Origin: Chryseobacterium endalhagicum
GTDB taxonomy: Bacteria; Bacteroidota; Bacteroidia; Flavobacteriales; Weeksellaceae
DNA: 64,000 nt
Direction: 5' to 3'
Assembly (NCBI RefSeq): GCF_016745235.1
Contig: NZ_JAELVM010000001.1
Location: 1,253,856-1,317,855, forward strand
Shown one piece after another: positions 46,833 to 54,350 of the stretch (the first letter of the stretch is position 1; each line of letters starts with the position of its first letter). The notes beneath the pieces are model-generated. The model worked only from the letters and a program-made list of their open reading frames with translations. It had not been told where the DNA came from and did not search any database. Position numbers and translations under genes: made by a program.

Positions 46833-49265
46833 ATGCAGACAACCTATATTGAAACACAGCAAATTTCTTTCCAGGATTTTAAAAATCAGATACTTGAAGA
46901 CTACAGGTTAGGAAAGATATCGCGCGAGATGTCTTATCTTGGAAGGAGAGAAGTACTTACAGGAAAAGCTAAATTCGGAATTTTTGGGGATGGTAAGGAG
47001 CTTCCTCAGCTGGCCATGGCGAAAGTTTTCAGAAATGGAGACTTCCGTTCGGGATATTACAGGGATCAAACTTTTGCATTGGCAGTAGATGCGTTATCGG
47101 TTGAAAGCTTCTTTGCCCAGCTGTATGCAGATACAAGTGTGGAAAGAGAGCCTGCATCAGCGGGAAGACAGATGAACGGACACTTTGCTACAAGAAGTTT
47201 AAATGAAGACGGAAGCTGGAAAGATCTTACGGCACAGAAAAATATTTCTTCGGACATTTCTCCTACAGCAGGACAGATGCCAAGATTATTAGGACTGGCT
47301 CAGGCTTCCAAAGTGTATAAAAGTGTAAAATTCGAAGGTTCTGAAAAGTTCTCAAAAGACGGTAACGAAATTGCATTCGGAACCATTGGGGATGCGTCTA
47401 CAGCGGAAGGACATTTCTGGGAAACTCTGAATGCTGCGTGTGCACTTCAGGTTCCTATGATTGTTTCTATCTGGGATGACGGTTATGGAATTTCAGTTCC
47501 TACAAAAAATCAGAGAGCCAAAGCTGACATTGCCGAAATGTTAAGCGGTTTCCAGAGAAAAGAAGGGGAGAATCAGGGTTGCGAGATTATTCAGGTAAAA
47601 GCATGGGATTATCCTTCTTTATTGGATGCTTATGCAAGAGCTGAACATTTTGCAAGAACAGAAAGTATTCCGGTGGTGGTTCACGTTATTGAAGTAACGC
47701 AGCCTCAGGGGCATTCTACATCCGGATCTCACGAGAGATATAAAAATGAAGAGCGCCTTTCATGGGAAGCAGATTTTGACGGAATGGTGAAATTCAAGGA
47801 ATGGATCCTGAATTATTCCATCGAAATCGAAGGAAAAGAAGAGGTTATTGCTTCCGCTGAAGAACTGGATGCGATAGATGAAGAGGCTAAAAAGATCGTG
47901 AAAGCAGGTCAGAAAAACGCCTGGGAAAGTTACCAGAAAACCATTACGGACCTGGTTCAGTCTGTGCTTCCTTTAGTGGAAAACCTTAAAGGTCAGAATG
48001 CAGAGATTGAGACTTATATTGCTCAGTTTAACAAATTGGTTTCCAAAGCTAAAAAAGATATTTTCCACCTTACGAGAAAGGCTTTACTGGCGACAAGAGG
48101 AACAAATTCTGCGGAAAGAACCCAATTGATGCAGAAGTACAATGAAATTTTTGAAGTAGAAAAAGACAACTATTCTTCGCACTTATATTCACAGTCTCAG
48201 TGGAAAGCTGAAAATGTGAAGGAAGTTCAGCCGGTATTCTCAGACAGTTCTGAGGAAGTGGACGGAAGAGTTGTGGTAAGAAATAATTTCGACAAAATTT
48301 TTGAAAAATATCCTGAAACTTTAGTGTTTGGTGAAGATGCCGGAAATATCGGTGATGTAAACCAGGGACTGGAAGGAATGCAGGAAAAATATGGTGAAGT
48401 AAGAGTAGCAGATACCGGAATCCGTGAAGCGACTATTCTTGGTCAGGGAATCGGGATGGCGATGAGAGGTTTAAGACCTATCGCTGAAATTCAGTACCTG
48501 GATTATATTCTTTACTGTTTACAGGGAATGAGCGATGATCTTGCGACGGTTCAGTACAGAACAAAAGGAGGTCAGAAAGCTCCGGTAATCATCAGAACAA
48601 GAGGTCACAGACTGGAAGGGGTGTGGCATTCAGGTTCTCCAATGGCGGGAATTCTGAACCTTTCAAAAGGTATCCTGGTATTGGTTCCGAGAAACTTAAC
48701 GAAAGCTGCAGGGTTCTATAATACGATGCTTCAGAGCGACGACCCGGCGGTGATTGTTGAATGCCTGAACGGATACAGATTAAAAGAAAAGCAGCCTGAT
48801 AACTTAGGTGAATTCACAGTTCCTGTAGGTAAAATTGAAGTGACGAAAGAAGGAAAAGATGTTACCCTGGTAACTTACGGTTCCACATGGAGAATTGTAA
48901 TGGATGCTGCAGAACAGCTTGAAAAACTGGGGATCTCTTCAGAAGTTATTGACGTTCAGTCTTTAATTCCTTTCGATTTGACGAGTGAAATTGCTGAAAG
49001 CGTGAAGAAAACCAACAGACTGGTTGTCATTGACGAAGATGTGGAAGGCGGAACTTCAGCGTTTATCCTTCAGCAGATCCTGGAAAAACAAAAAGCATTC
49101 AGATTCCTGGATTCAGATCCGTTAACCATTGCGGCGAATGATCACAGACCTGCTTATGCAAGTGACGGAGATTACTTCAGCAAGCCATCTTCTGATGATA
49201 TGGTAGAAAGAATCTACGCCATGTTCAATGAAACAAACCCTCAGAAATATCCTGCGATATTTTAA
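46833..49265 (+). CDS. Fused alpha/beta E1 of a 2-oxoacid dehydrogenase (TPP-dependent)
   Basis: 810 residues joining both E1 subunits that elsewhere are separate genes. The N-terminal half is the alpha subunit: GSWKDLTAQKNISSDISPTA, then the TPP/Mg pocket GDASTAEGHFWETLNAA and VSIWDDGYGISVP. The C-terminal half (from about residue 490) is beta: FGEDAGNIGDVNQGLEGMQ, ADTGIREATILGQGIG and RTRGHRLEGVWHSGS. Such fusions are common in Bacteroidetes and act on branched-chain 2-oxoacids or a related substrate, with E2/E3 elsewhere. Branched-chain specificity is by family similarity only. Confidence 0.9.
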   Translation: MQTTYIETQQISFQDFKNQILEDYRLGKISREMSYLGRREVLTGKAKFGIFGDGKELPQLAMAKVFRNGDFRSGYYRDQTFALAVDALSVESFFAQLYADTSVEREPASAGRQMNGHFATRSLNEDGSWKDLTAQKNISSDISPTAGQMPRLLGLAQASKVYKSVKFEGSEKFSKDGNEIAFGTIGDASTAEGHFWETLNAACALQVPMIVSIWDDGYGISVPTKNQRAKADIAEMLSGFQRKEGENQGCEIIQVKAWDYPSLLDAYARAEHFARTESIPVVVHVIEVTQPQGHSTSGSHERYKNEERLSWEADFDGMVKFKEWILNYSIEIEGKEEVIASAEELDAIDEEAKKIVKAGQKNAWESYQKTITDLVQSVLPLVENLKGQNAEIETYIAQFNKLVSKAKKDIFHLTRKALLATRGTNSAERTQLMQKYNEIFEVEKDNYSSHLYSQSQWKAENVKEVQPVFSDSSEEVDGRVVVRNNFDKIFEKYPETLVFGEDAGNIGDVNQGLEGMQEKYGEVRVADTGIREATILGQGIGMAMRGLRPIAEIQYLDYILYCLQGMSDDLATVQYRTKGGQKAPVIIRTRGHRLEGVWHSGSPMAGILNLSKGILVLVPRNLTKAAGFYNTMLQSDDPAVIVECLNGYRLKEKQPDNLGEFTVPVGKIEVTKEGKDVTLVTYGSTWRIVMDAAEQLEKLGISSEVIDVQSLIPFDLTSEIAESVKKTNRLVVIDEDVEGGTSAFILQQILEKQKAFRFLDSDPLTIAANDHRPAYASDGDYFSKPSSDDMVERIYAMFNETNPQKYPAIF

Positions 49266-49286
49266 TTGGGATTTCAGATAAAATTA

Positions 49287-49317
49287 AGCCGCTTTCTTTT
49301 TGGAAGCGGTTTTTTTA
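49287..49317 (+). terminator. Terminator after the E1 gene
   Basis: Stem CCGCTT / AAGCGG plus flanking pairs, followed by a T-run. Confidence 0.8.
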
Positions 49318-49422
49318 TAATCAGATGATATTATTGAATTATAATTAACTTGTATTGCTGAAATATTTATAGATTTAAAAGTCTTGTGATTTTTATTGGA
49401 TGTAAATGTAAATTATTTAAAA

Positions 49423-49779
49423 ATGAAGGTTACTGTAAAACTTGCTTTTTTATACCTGTTTTTTATCTTTGTAATAGGTTGTAAGAATGATAAAACTGAA
49501 AGAAAAACCGTTTTATTAGCCGATAGAGAGGCTCCATTAGGTTGGATTTATTTAAAAATGTATGATAATGAAACCTTTGAATTTATATCTAGGGGAGTTA
49601 GAGTAGATGAGGATATTTATTCAGGAACTTATAGCTTTAAGAATGATACTCTTTATTTTAAATATAAGAATTCAATTCCTAAAGCAGGATCTAAGGCAAT
49701 CATAGAAAAAGGTTTTATTAATTATTTAGATGGAGCTTATCCGGAAAGCATTCAAATAAAATCAAATAATCTTAAATGA
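49423..49779 (+). CDS. Small lipoprotein of unknown function
   Basis: 118 residues from ATG 49423 (a TTG 27 bases earlier is rejected). The N-terminus is a lipoprotein signal with lipobox VIGC (Cys20) followed by KND, so membrane-anchored. The mature domain has beta-strand-like blocks (WIYLKMYDNETFEF, YSGTYSFKNDTLYFKYK), resembling small beta-rich periplasmic proteins; no family named. Its codons are AT-richer than the neighbours, which may mean recent arrival. It is convergent with the HxlR gene, 19 bases apart. Confidence 0.7.
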   Translation: MKVTVKLAFLYLFFIFVIGCKNDKTERKTVLLADREAPLGWIYLKMYDNETFEFISRGVRVDEDIYSGTYSFKNDTLYFKYKNSIPKAGSKAIIEKGFINYLDGAYPESIQIKSNNLK

Positions 49780-49798
49780 AGAAACAAGTTAAAAACAA

Positions 49799-50185
49799 TT
49801 AAGCTTTAACTGCTATTTTAGTTCCTTTATCCAATACAACGCAATCCTTTTCTTTATCTAAATCTTTCACATGATATTTCGTTTCCCATTCTTCCAGAAG
49901 GTATAAAATCGGCAGCAGCGCCAGCCCTTTTTCCGTAAGCGAGTATTCCACTCTTGGTGGCAGTTCTTTAAATTCCTCACGAATAATAAGTCCGTCACTT
50001 TCCATTTCTCTTAGCTGATCGGTCAGAACCTTTCTGGAAATCACATGAATGCGTACGGCAAGCTCACCAAAGCGAAGCTTACGGTCTTTGATCACTAAAA
50101 CGATAATGGGTTTCCATTTACTTCCCAAAGCAGACATCGCCTTGCCTAAAGGACAGCTGTACTGCATCATTTCATTCTTTTTCAT
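49799..50185 (-). CDS. HxlR-family (winged-helix) regulator with N-terminal cysteine
   Basis: 128 residues, normal HxlR/YodB length. The N-terminal Cys11 in QYSCPLGKAMSALGSKW occupies the place of the redox-sensing cysteine of YodB/HypR/QorR. Winged-helix marks are LRFGELAVRIHVISRKVLTD and LREMESDGLIIREE. These repressors come off DNA when the cysteine reacts with quinones or other electrophiles. It is divergent from an Old Yellow Enzyme gene that reduces such compounds, so the pair likely forms a detoxification switch acting at the GTTAC cluster between them. Confidence 0.9.
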   Translation of the reverse strand: MKKNEMMQYSCPLGKAMSALGSKWKPIIVLVIKDRKLRFGELAVRIHVISRKVLTDQLREMESDGLIIREEFKELPPRVEYSLTEKGLALLPILYLLEEWETKYHVKDLDKEKDCVVLDKGTKIAVKA

Positions 50186-50266
50186 AGACAGATTTTTTAT
50201 TATTCGGGACGAAATCCTTAGCAGAACCGGGTTTACAGAAAACCCGTATTCATCATGGCTTCATCC

Positions 50267-50362
50267 GTTACTTTTACGTTACTAATGTAAGTTACTGCGA
50301 AGTTACCACTTTTTTCTGACAAAAGATACAAATACGAACTATTATTAGTTACTTTGTGTAAC
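50267..50362. promoter_or_regulatory. GTTAC-cluster operator candidate between HxlR and OYE genes
   Basis: GTTAC at 50267, 50278, 50291, 50302 and 50348, and the inverted GTAAC at 50358. The first four are spaced 11, 13 and 11 bases, nearly one helical turn each. The last pair sits on a near -7 box TTACTTTG for the OYE gene. Confidence 0.6.
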
Positions 50363-50385
50363 AATTATAAAATACCAATTTAAAA

Positions 50386-51447
50386 ATGAGTACAGAATCA
50401 TTATTTAAACCGTTCACTTATAAAAATCTTGAGCTTAAAAATAGAATCGTAATGGCTCCTATGACCAGAGCACAATCTGATAACGGAGTTCCTACCCAAA
50501 ACATTGCAGAATATTACGCAAGAAGAGCTGCTGCAGAAGTAGGATTGATCCTTTCCGAAGGAACCGTAATCAACAGAACCTCTTCAAAAAATATGCAGAA
50601 TATCCCGGATTTTTATGGCAACGAAGCATTGGCAGGATGGAAAAACGTAATCGAAGCTGTACACCAGAATGGCGGCAAAATGGGACCTCAGATCTGGCAT
50701 GTAGGAGACACCAGAATGTCTGAAGATTATCCGCTGGCGCATATGGAGAAAGCTTCAACAATGACTTTGGAAGATATTCAGGATACCATTGCACAGTTCG
50801 TAGCTTCCGCAAAATCAGCAAAAGATTTAGGATTTGATGTGGTTGAAGTTCACGGAGCACACGGTTACCTTATTGACCAGTTTTTCTGGGAAGTAACCAA
50901 TACCAGAACCGATGAATACGGAGGAAAAACAATCAAAGAAAGAAGCCGTTTCGCGACTGATGTTATTAAAGCCATCAGAGCGGCAGTAGGAGAGGATTTC
51001 ACCATTATTCTGCGCCTTTCACAATGGAAGCAGCAGGATTACAGCAGCAGGCTGGCTTCAACCCCGGCAGAAATGGAAGAATGGTTATTGCCTTTAAAAG
51101 AAGCTGGTGTGGATATTTTCCATTGTTCACAACGTCGTTTCTGGGAGCCGGAATTTGAAGGTTCTGATCTGAATTTTGCAGGCTGGGCAAAGAAAATCAC
51201 CGGACAACCAACCATCACGGTAGGTTCTGTAGGTTTGAAAGGAGATTTCATGAGTGCTTTTGCCGGACAGGGAACAGAAAAAGCGGATCTGACAGATCTG
51301 ATCAGAAGGCTTGATAACGAAGAATTTGATCTTGTAGCTGTAGGACGTGCCCTTTTACAGGATCCTCAGTGGGTTAAAAAAATAAAAACCGGAAATACGG
51401 AAGAGCTTTTGGACTTTTCAGCGGAAAGTATGGCGAAACTGTATTAA
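50386..51447 (+). CDS. Old Yellow Enzyme-family alkene/quinone reductase
   Basis: 353 residues, FMN- and NAD(P)H-dependent reductase that reduces activated double bonds, nitro compounds or quinones. The TIM-barrel family signatures are visible: RIVMAPMTRAQSDNGVPT at the start, the substrate/FMN pair VEVHGAHGYLIDQFFWE (His156, His159 region) followed by TRTDEYGG, and the FMN-phosphate end VGSVGLKG with VAVGRALLQDP. It is cytosolic. Divergent from the HxlR regulator with repeated GTTAC sites between, so probably induced by electrophiles. Confidence 0.93.
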   Translation: MSTESLFKPFTYKNLELKNRIVMAPMTRAQSDNGVPTQNIAEYYARRAAAEVGLILSEGTVINRTSSKNMQNIPDFYGNEALAGWKNVIEAVHQNGGKMGPQIWHVGDTRMSEDYPLAHMEKASTMTLEDIQDTIAQFVASAKSAKDLGFDVVEVHGAHGYLIDQFFWEVTNTRTDEYGGKTIKERSRFATDVIKAIRAAVGEDFTIILRLSQWKQQDYSSRLASTPAEMEEWLLPLKEAGVDIFHCSQRRFWEPEFEGSDLNFAGWAKKITGQPTITVGSVGLKGDFMSAFAGQGTEKADLTDLIRRLDNEEFDLVAVGRALLQDPQWVKKIKTGNTEELLDFSAESMAKLY

Positions 51448-51847
51448 AGTGAATAGATAAAAGTGAATAGTGAATAGTGAATAGTGAATTCGCTTTGCTG
51501 TCAATTTTTTGGTGGTGGAATTAATTGGATTGACGATTCACTTGCGGGGCAAAATTGACGATTGACATTTTAAAGTGAATAGTGAAAAGTGAATTCGCTT
51601 CGCTGTCAATTTTTTGGTGGTGGATTACTCGGATTGACGATTCACTTGCGGAGCAAAATTGACCATTGACATTTTAAAATCAATGGTGAAAAGTGAATTC
51701 GCTTCGCTGTCAATTTTTTGGTGGTGGAATTACTCGGATTGACGATTCACTTGCGAAGCAAAATTGACGATTGACAATTGACCATTCACCATATCCATTA
51801 TATTTTTCTTTATTTTTATATATAAATTTTCACCTATTTATTTAAAG
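51448..51847. other. Repeat spacer after the OYE gene
   Basis: No gene. It holds the tandem repeat 51455-51790 and then an AT-rich stretch leading to the terminator of the peptide genes. Confidence 0.7.
51455..51790. repeat. Tandem repeat, three units of about 105 bases
   Basis: Units anchored by GAATTCGCTT at 51486, 51591 and 51695 (periods 105 and 104). Each contains GCTGTCAATTTTTTGGTGG and GATTGACGATTCACTTGCG, which are partly inverted to each other (GTGAATTCGC... and ...GATTCACTTGCG). Flanked on the left by GTGAATA heptamers. A minisatellite-like element, probably non-coding. Confidence 0.85.
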
Positions 51848-51880
51848 AAACCCGCTTTCAGAACTTCTGAAAGCGGGTTT
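51848..51880 (-). terminator. Terminator of the peptide genes
   Basis: Near-perfect stem AAACCCGCTTTCAGA / TCTGAAAGCGGGTTT with T-run on the minus strand (also acts from the plus side). Confidence 0.9.
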
Positions 51881-51889
51881 TGATTTTTC

Positions 51890-52051
51890 TTAGTCAGGGC
51901 ATTCCTCACTAACAGGAGTGCATCTCCAACGGGAAGGGAAACCGTTTTTAGGCGGGATAAAGCATGCCGTTGTTCCTTCCGGACACTCAGGAGCATTACC
52001 TCCATTGATTTTTTTTAAATCTACTTTCGTTAGCTTTTTTAGATTTTTCAT
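51890..52051 (-). CDS. GG-leader cysteine peptide 1 (bacteriocin-like, 53 residues)
   Basis: A 53-residue gene with ATG at 52051 and stop TAA at 51890. It opens MKNLKKLTKVDLKKINGG, a leader ending in the double-glycine processing site (residues 17-18). The predicted mature part is NAPECPEGTTACFIPP then KNGFPSRWRC with TPVSEECPD. It has four cysteines in the order C-x6-C-x13-C-x7-C and is rich in Pro and Gly. This matches the 'bacteriocin-like protein' type seen in Chryseobacterium, which is likely exported and cut by a C39-type transporter or handled as a RiPP. A close paralogue lies 48 bases upstream and shares leader and upstream motif (TAATCATCAACAAATT). Toxin or signal role not shown. Confidence 0.8.
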   Translation of the reverse strand: MKNLKKLTKVDLKKINGGNAPECPEGTTACFIPPKNGFPSRWRCTPVSEECPD

Positions 52052-52099
52052 ACTTTTTAATTTGTTGATGATTAGGTGAATTATTTTAAAATAAAAATC

Positions 52100-52258
52100 T
52101 TAATTAGGACATCCTACACCAGGCTCACAAGTCCAGTGACTTGGAATACCGTTCTGCGGACGGTGATAGCATGCTGTTGTTCCTTCCGGGCATTCAGGAG
52201 CAGCTCCGCCATTAATTTTCTTTAAATCTACTTTCGCTAATTTTTTTAAATTTTTCAT
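52100..52258 (-). CDS. GG-leader cysteine peptide 2 (52 residues)
   Basis: Paralogue of the gene just downstream, ATG at 52258, TAA at 52100. Its leader MKNLKKLAKVDLKKINGG differs from the other by one residue (Ala8 for Thr8). The core is AAPECPEGTTACYHRP then QNGIPSHWTC and EPGVGCPN. It again has four cysteines and the same PECPEGTTAC and ngxPSxW blocks, but differs in the rest. Upstream it has the same TAATCATCAACAAATT string as the first, so the leader region was duplicated with the gene. It lies 172 bases beyond a C1 peptidase, on the same strand but separated by a terminator. Confidence 0.8.
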   Translation of the reverse strand: MKNLKKLAKVDLKKINGGAAPECPEGTTACYHRPQNGIPSHWTCEPGVGCPN

Positions 52259-52344
52259 AGGTAATAATTTGTTGATGATTAAAAATATAATATTTTCACC
52301 AGATAGAGAAATGTTTTTAGATGAAAATCCGGTACAAATAAAAT

Positions 52345-52374
52345 AACCGCGCCCCGGATAATCGGAGCGCGGTT
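52345..52374 (-). terminator. Terminator between the C1 peptidase and the peptide genes
   Basis: Minus-strand stem AACCGCGC / GCGCGGTT with a 14-base loop, then ATTTT. The peptide genes therefore need their own promoter in 52259-52344. Confidence 0.85.
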
Positions 52375-52430
52375 TTAACAGATTTAAATATCTAAAATTA
52401 CCGCGATGAACGGTAACAGTGATTGATGAA

Positions 52431-53633
52431 TTATAAACCGATATTTTTAGTAGGCTTCAACTGCTTAAGAATGCTTTTCGGAACAGCGTTCTTGTGAACC
52501 AGGATAGCCGTTGATTTATATTCTACGTAAGGTTTCGTTACATAAAGATAACCTTCGAAATCATTGGTTACACCCCAAGAGTTTTTTACCATATAATATT
52601 CCTTACCGGTTTGGTCTTTGGCCAGTCCTACGATGTGCATCCCGTGATCATCAGTTGTAGAAAGATTGTTAAGTCCTTTCTGACGCATATCTTCAGTGAT
52701 GGTCTTGTCTTTTTTAGGCTCAGTAAATAAAGTCTGCTTATTTTCGGCGGTGATCTGGTTCAGATCCATATCCGGAACATAAGCCACTCCGTTTTTGTAT
52801 GAGAAATAAGGCTCGGAAACGTCCGTTGCCCATCCTATAGAATATCCTTTGTTTACGGCATTATCAATAATTGCAGTTAAATCCTTCATAGGAACATTCC
52901 AGTCAGAATCATGGCTCCAGTTATCAGGAATCGGAACTACAAACTTCTGATAGTACGGATAATCTTTATAAGAAGAAATCTCAATATAATCTTCAGGATT
53001 GATGCCTACCACTTCTTTAGCGAATGTTTTAGGCGTATAGTTTTTTCCTTCATACGTAAAATTGGAAGGAACCTTTCCAAGATATTCATCAAGAATAGCA
53101 TCTACAGACTCCATCCAGTTGTCGGTAAGTTTTCCTTTTGAACCGGCTGCAACCAGGCTGTCTAAAACAGGTTTTAGTTTCCCCTGCATTTCCTTGAAAT
53201 TATTAAGGGTTTGTCCATCCTTTAGCCCTGTATACACATCCTGAGGCACTGCACCGTATTTTTTGTACATATTCACCACATCATGAAGCTCACCTCCGTC
53301 TCCCCAGCTGATCGCTCCGCTGTTCAGGACATATAATTTCGCTTTATCATGGTAAGAATTTCTTGCCGTAAAAATTTCAGCAAGATCTACAGGCTTTTTG
53401 CCCATTCTCTGCATTTCAGATTCAAGGAAAGAATTCCCCGAATAGCTCCAGCACGTCCCGGATGAACCCTGGTTCTTTACCGAAGTAGCTCCCACGTCTT
53501 TTAACGTTGTGAACTGAAAATTAGCATTTTGAGATTGATTGTTTTTTAATTTGTTGATCAAGTCATCTTGGGCAAACATCATACTTCCTGCAGACAAAAC
53601 AAAAAGTAATGAGGCAATTTTGGTATTTTTCAT
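52431..53633 (-). CDS. Secreted C1-family (aminopeptidase C/bleomycin-hydrolase-like) cysteine peptidase
   Basis: 400 residues with signal peptide (ASLLFVLSAGSMMFAQ). The papain-type triad is complete: Gln55 and Cys61 in NQGSSGTCWSYSG, His in TDDHGMHIVGLA, Asn in MVKNSWGV. Length and layout fit the C1B group (bleomycin hydrolase, PepC) rather than short papains; the secreted form is common in Bacteroidetes. It trims short peptides in the periplasm. It is upstream of the two GG-leader peptide genes on the same strand; a terminator between argues against a single operon. It might still act on those peptides, but normal GG-cutting proteases are of the C39 family. Confidence 0.9.
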   Translation of the reverse strand: MKNTKIASLLFVLSAGSMMFAQDDLINKLKNNQSQNANFQFTTLKDVGATSVKNQGSSGTCWSYSGNSFLESEMQRMGKKPVDLAEIFTARNSYHDKAKLYVLNSGAISWGDGGELHDVVNMYKKYGAVPQDVYTGLKDGQTLNNFKEMQGKLKPVLDSLVAAGSKGKLTDNWMESVDAILDEYLGKVPSNFTYEGKNYTPKTFAKEVVGINPEDYIEISSYKDYPYYQKFVVPIPDNWSHDSDWNVPMKDLTAIIDNAVNKGYSIGWATDVSEPYFSYKNGVAYVPDMDLNQITAENKQTLFTEPKKDKTITEDMRQKGLNNLSTTDDHGMHIVGLAKDQTGKEYYMVKNSWGVTNDFEGYLYVTKPYVEYKSTAILVHKNAVPKSILKQLKPTKNIGL

Positions 53634-53820
53634 TACTATAAAAAGATTATTTATATGAATAGTCGTTCATAGTAGAGATTTGTTACAAAGGGAAAAGTTA
53701 AATTTGGAAGTGAAAAAAGGTGAAAAGGCAGAAATGCAAAATCACGATTTCGCTAAAAAAACAAAACCATTTCCAACCCCTCCCGAAGTTTATGCATCTA
53801 TAAGAATATAAAGCCTGACT

Positions 53821-54339
53821 ATGGAAAGAGAATTACTAATAGAATGCCAGCGTAGCAGCCGCAGTGCACAGCGGAAAGTCTACGAGAAAATGGCCGGCAA
53901 GCTGTACGCAGTATGCCGACGCTATCTGAAAAATGATGAAGATATTGAAGAAGTATTGGCCGATACTTTCTACAAAATATTCACGAAAATCAACCAGCTT
54001 CAAGATCTGAACACTTTTGGAGGATGGGCCAGAAAAATTGCAGTCAATGAATGCCTTCAGAAATTAAGGGCCGCCAAAGCGCAGTTTGTTTCCATGGATG
54101 ACAATTTTATTGAGACATCGAAGGACCTGTCAGAAAGTATTTCATTTGAAAAAGACATCCTGAATCTGCTGAATTTCCTTCCCGAAGGCTGCAGAGCCAT
54201 ATTCAATCTTTTTGCGATTGAAGGCTATCCGCACAAAGAAATTGCATCCATGCTTTCCATCAGTGAAGGCACCTCAAAATCGCAGCTCAATTTTGCACGG
54301 AAAAAACTACAGGAACTTTTGGTCAATCAAAACATTTAA
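53821..54339 (+). CDS. ECF-type RNA polymerase sigma factor
   Basis: 172 residues. Region 2: GKLYAVCRRYLKNDEDIEEV with the -10-binding helix around DTFYKIFTKI. Region 4: LPEGCRAIFNLFAIEGYPHK then EIASMLSISEGTSKSQLNFA. It has no extra C-terminal domain. It is followed after 11 bases by a large membrane-anchored protein whose N-terminus looks like an anti-sigma factor, so that protein probably holds this sigma factor inactive. The ATG at 53821 follows spacer with no clear -7 box. Confidence 0.92.
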   Translation: MERELLIECQRSSRSAQRKVYEKMAGKLYAVCRRYLKNDEDIEEVLADTFYKIFTKINQLQDLNTFGGWARKIAVNECLQKLRAAKAQFVSMDDNFIETSKDLSESISFEKDILNLLNFLPEGCRAIFNLFAIEGYPHKEIASMLSISEGTSKSQLNFARKKLQELLVNQNI

Positions 54340-54350
54340 ACTTTAGAGCA

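Noticed and set aside
51486..51790. Tandem units read as a CRISPR array
   Set aside because: The units are over 100 bases long with no distinct spacers, and no cas genes are near.
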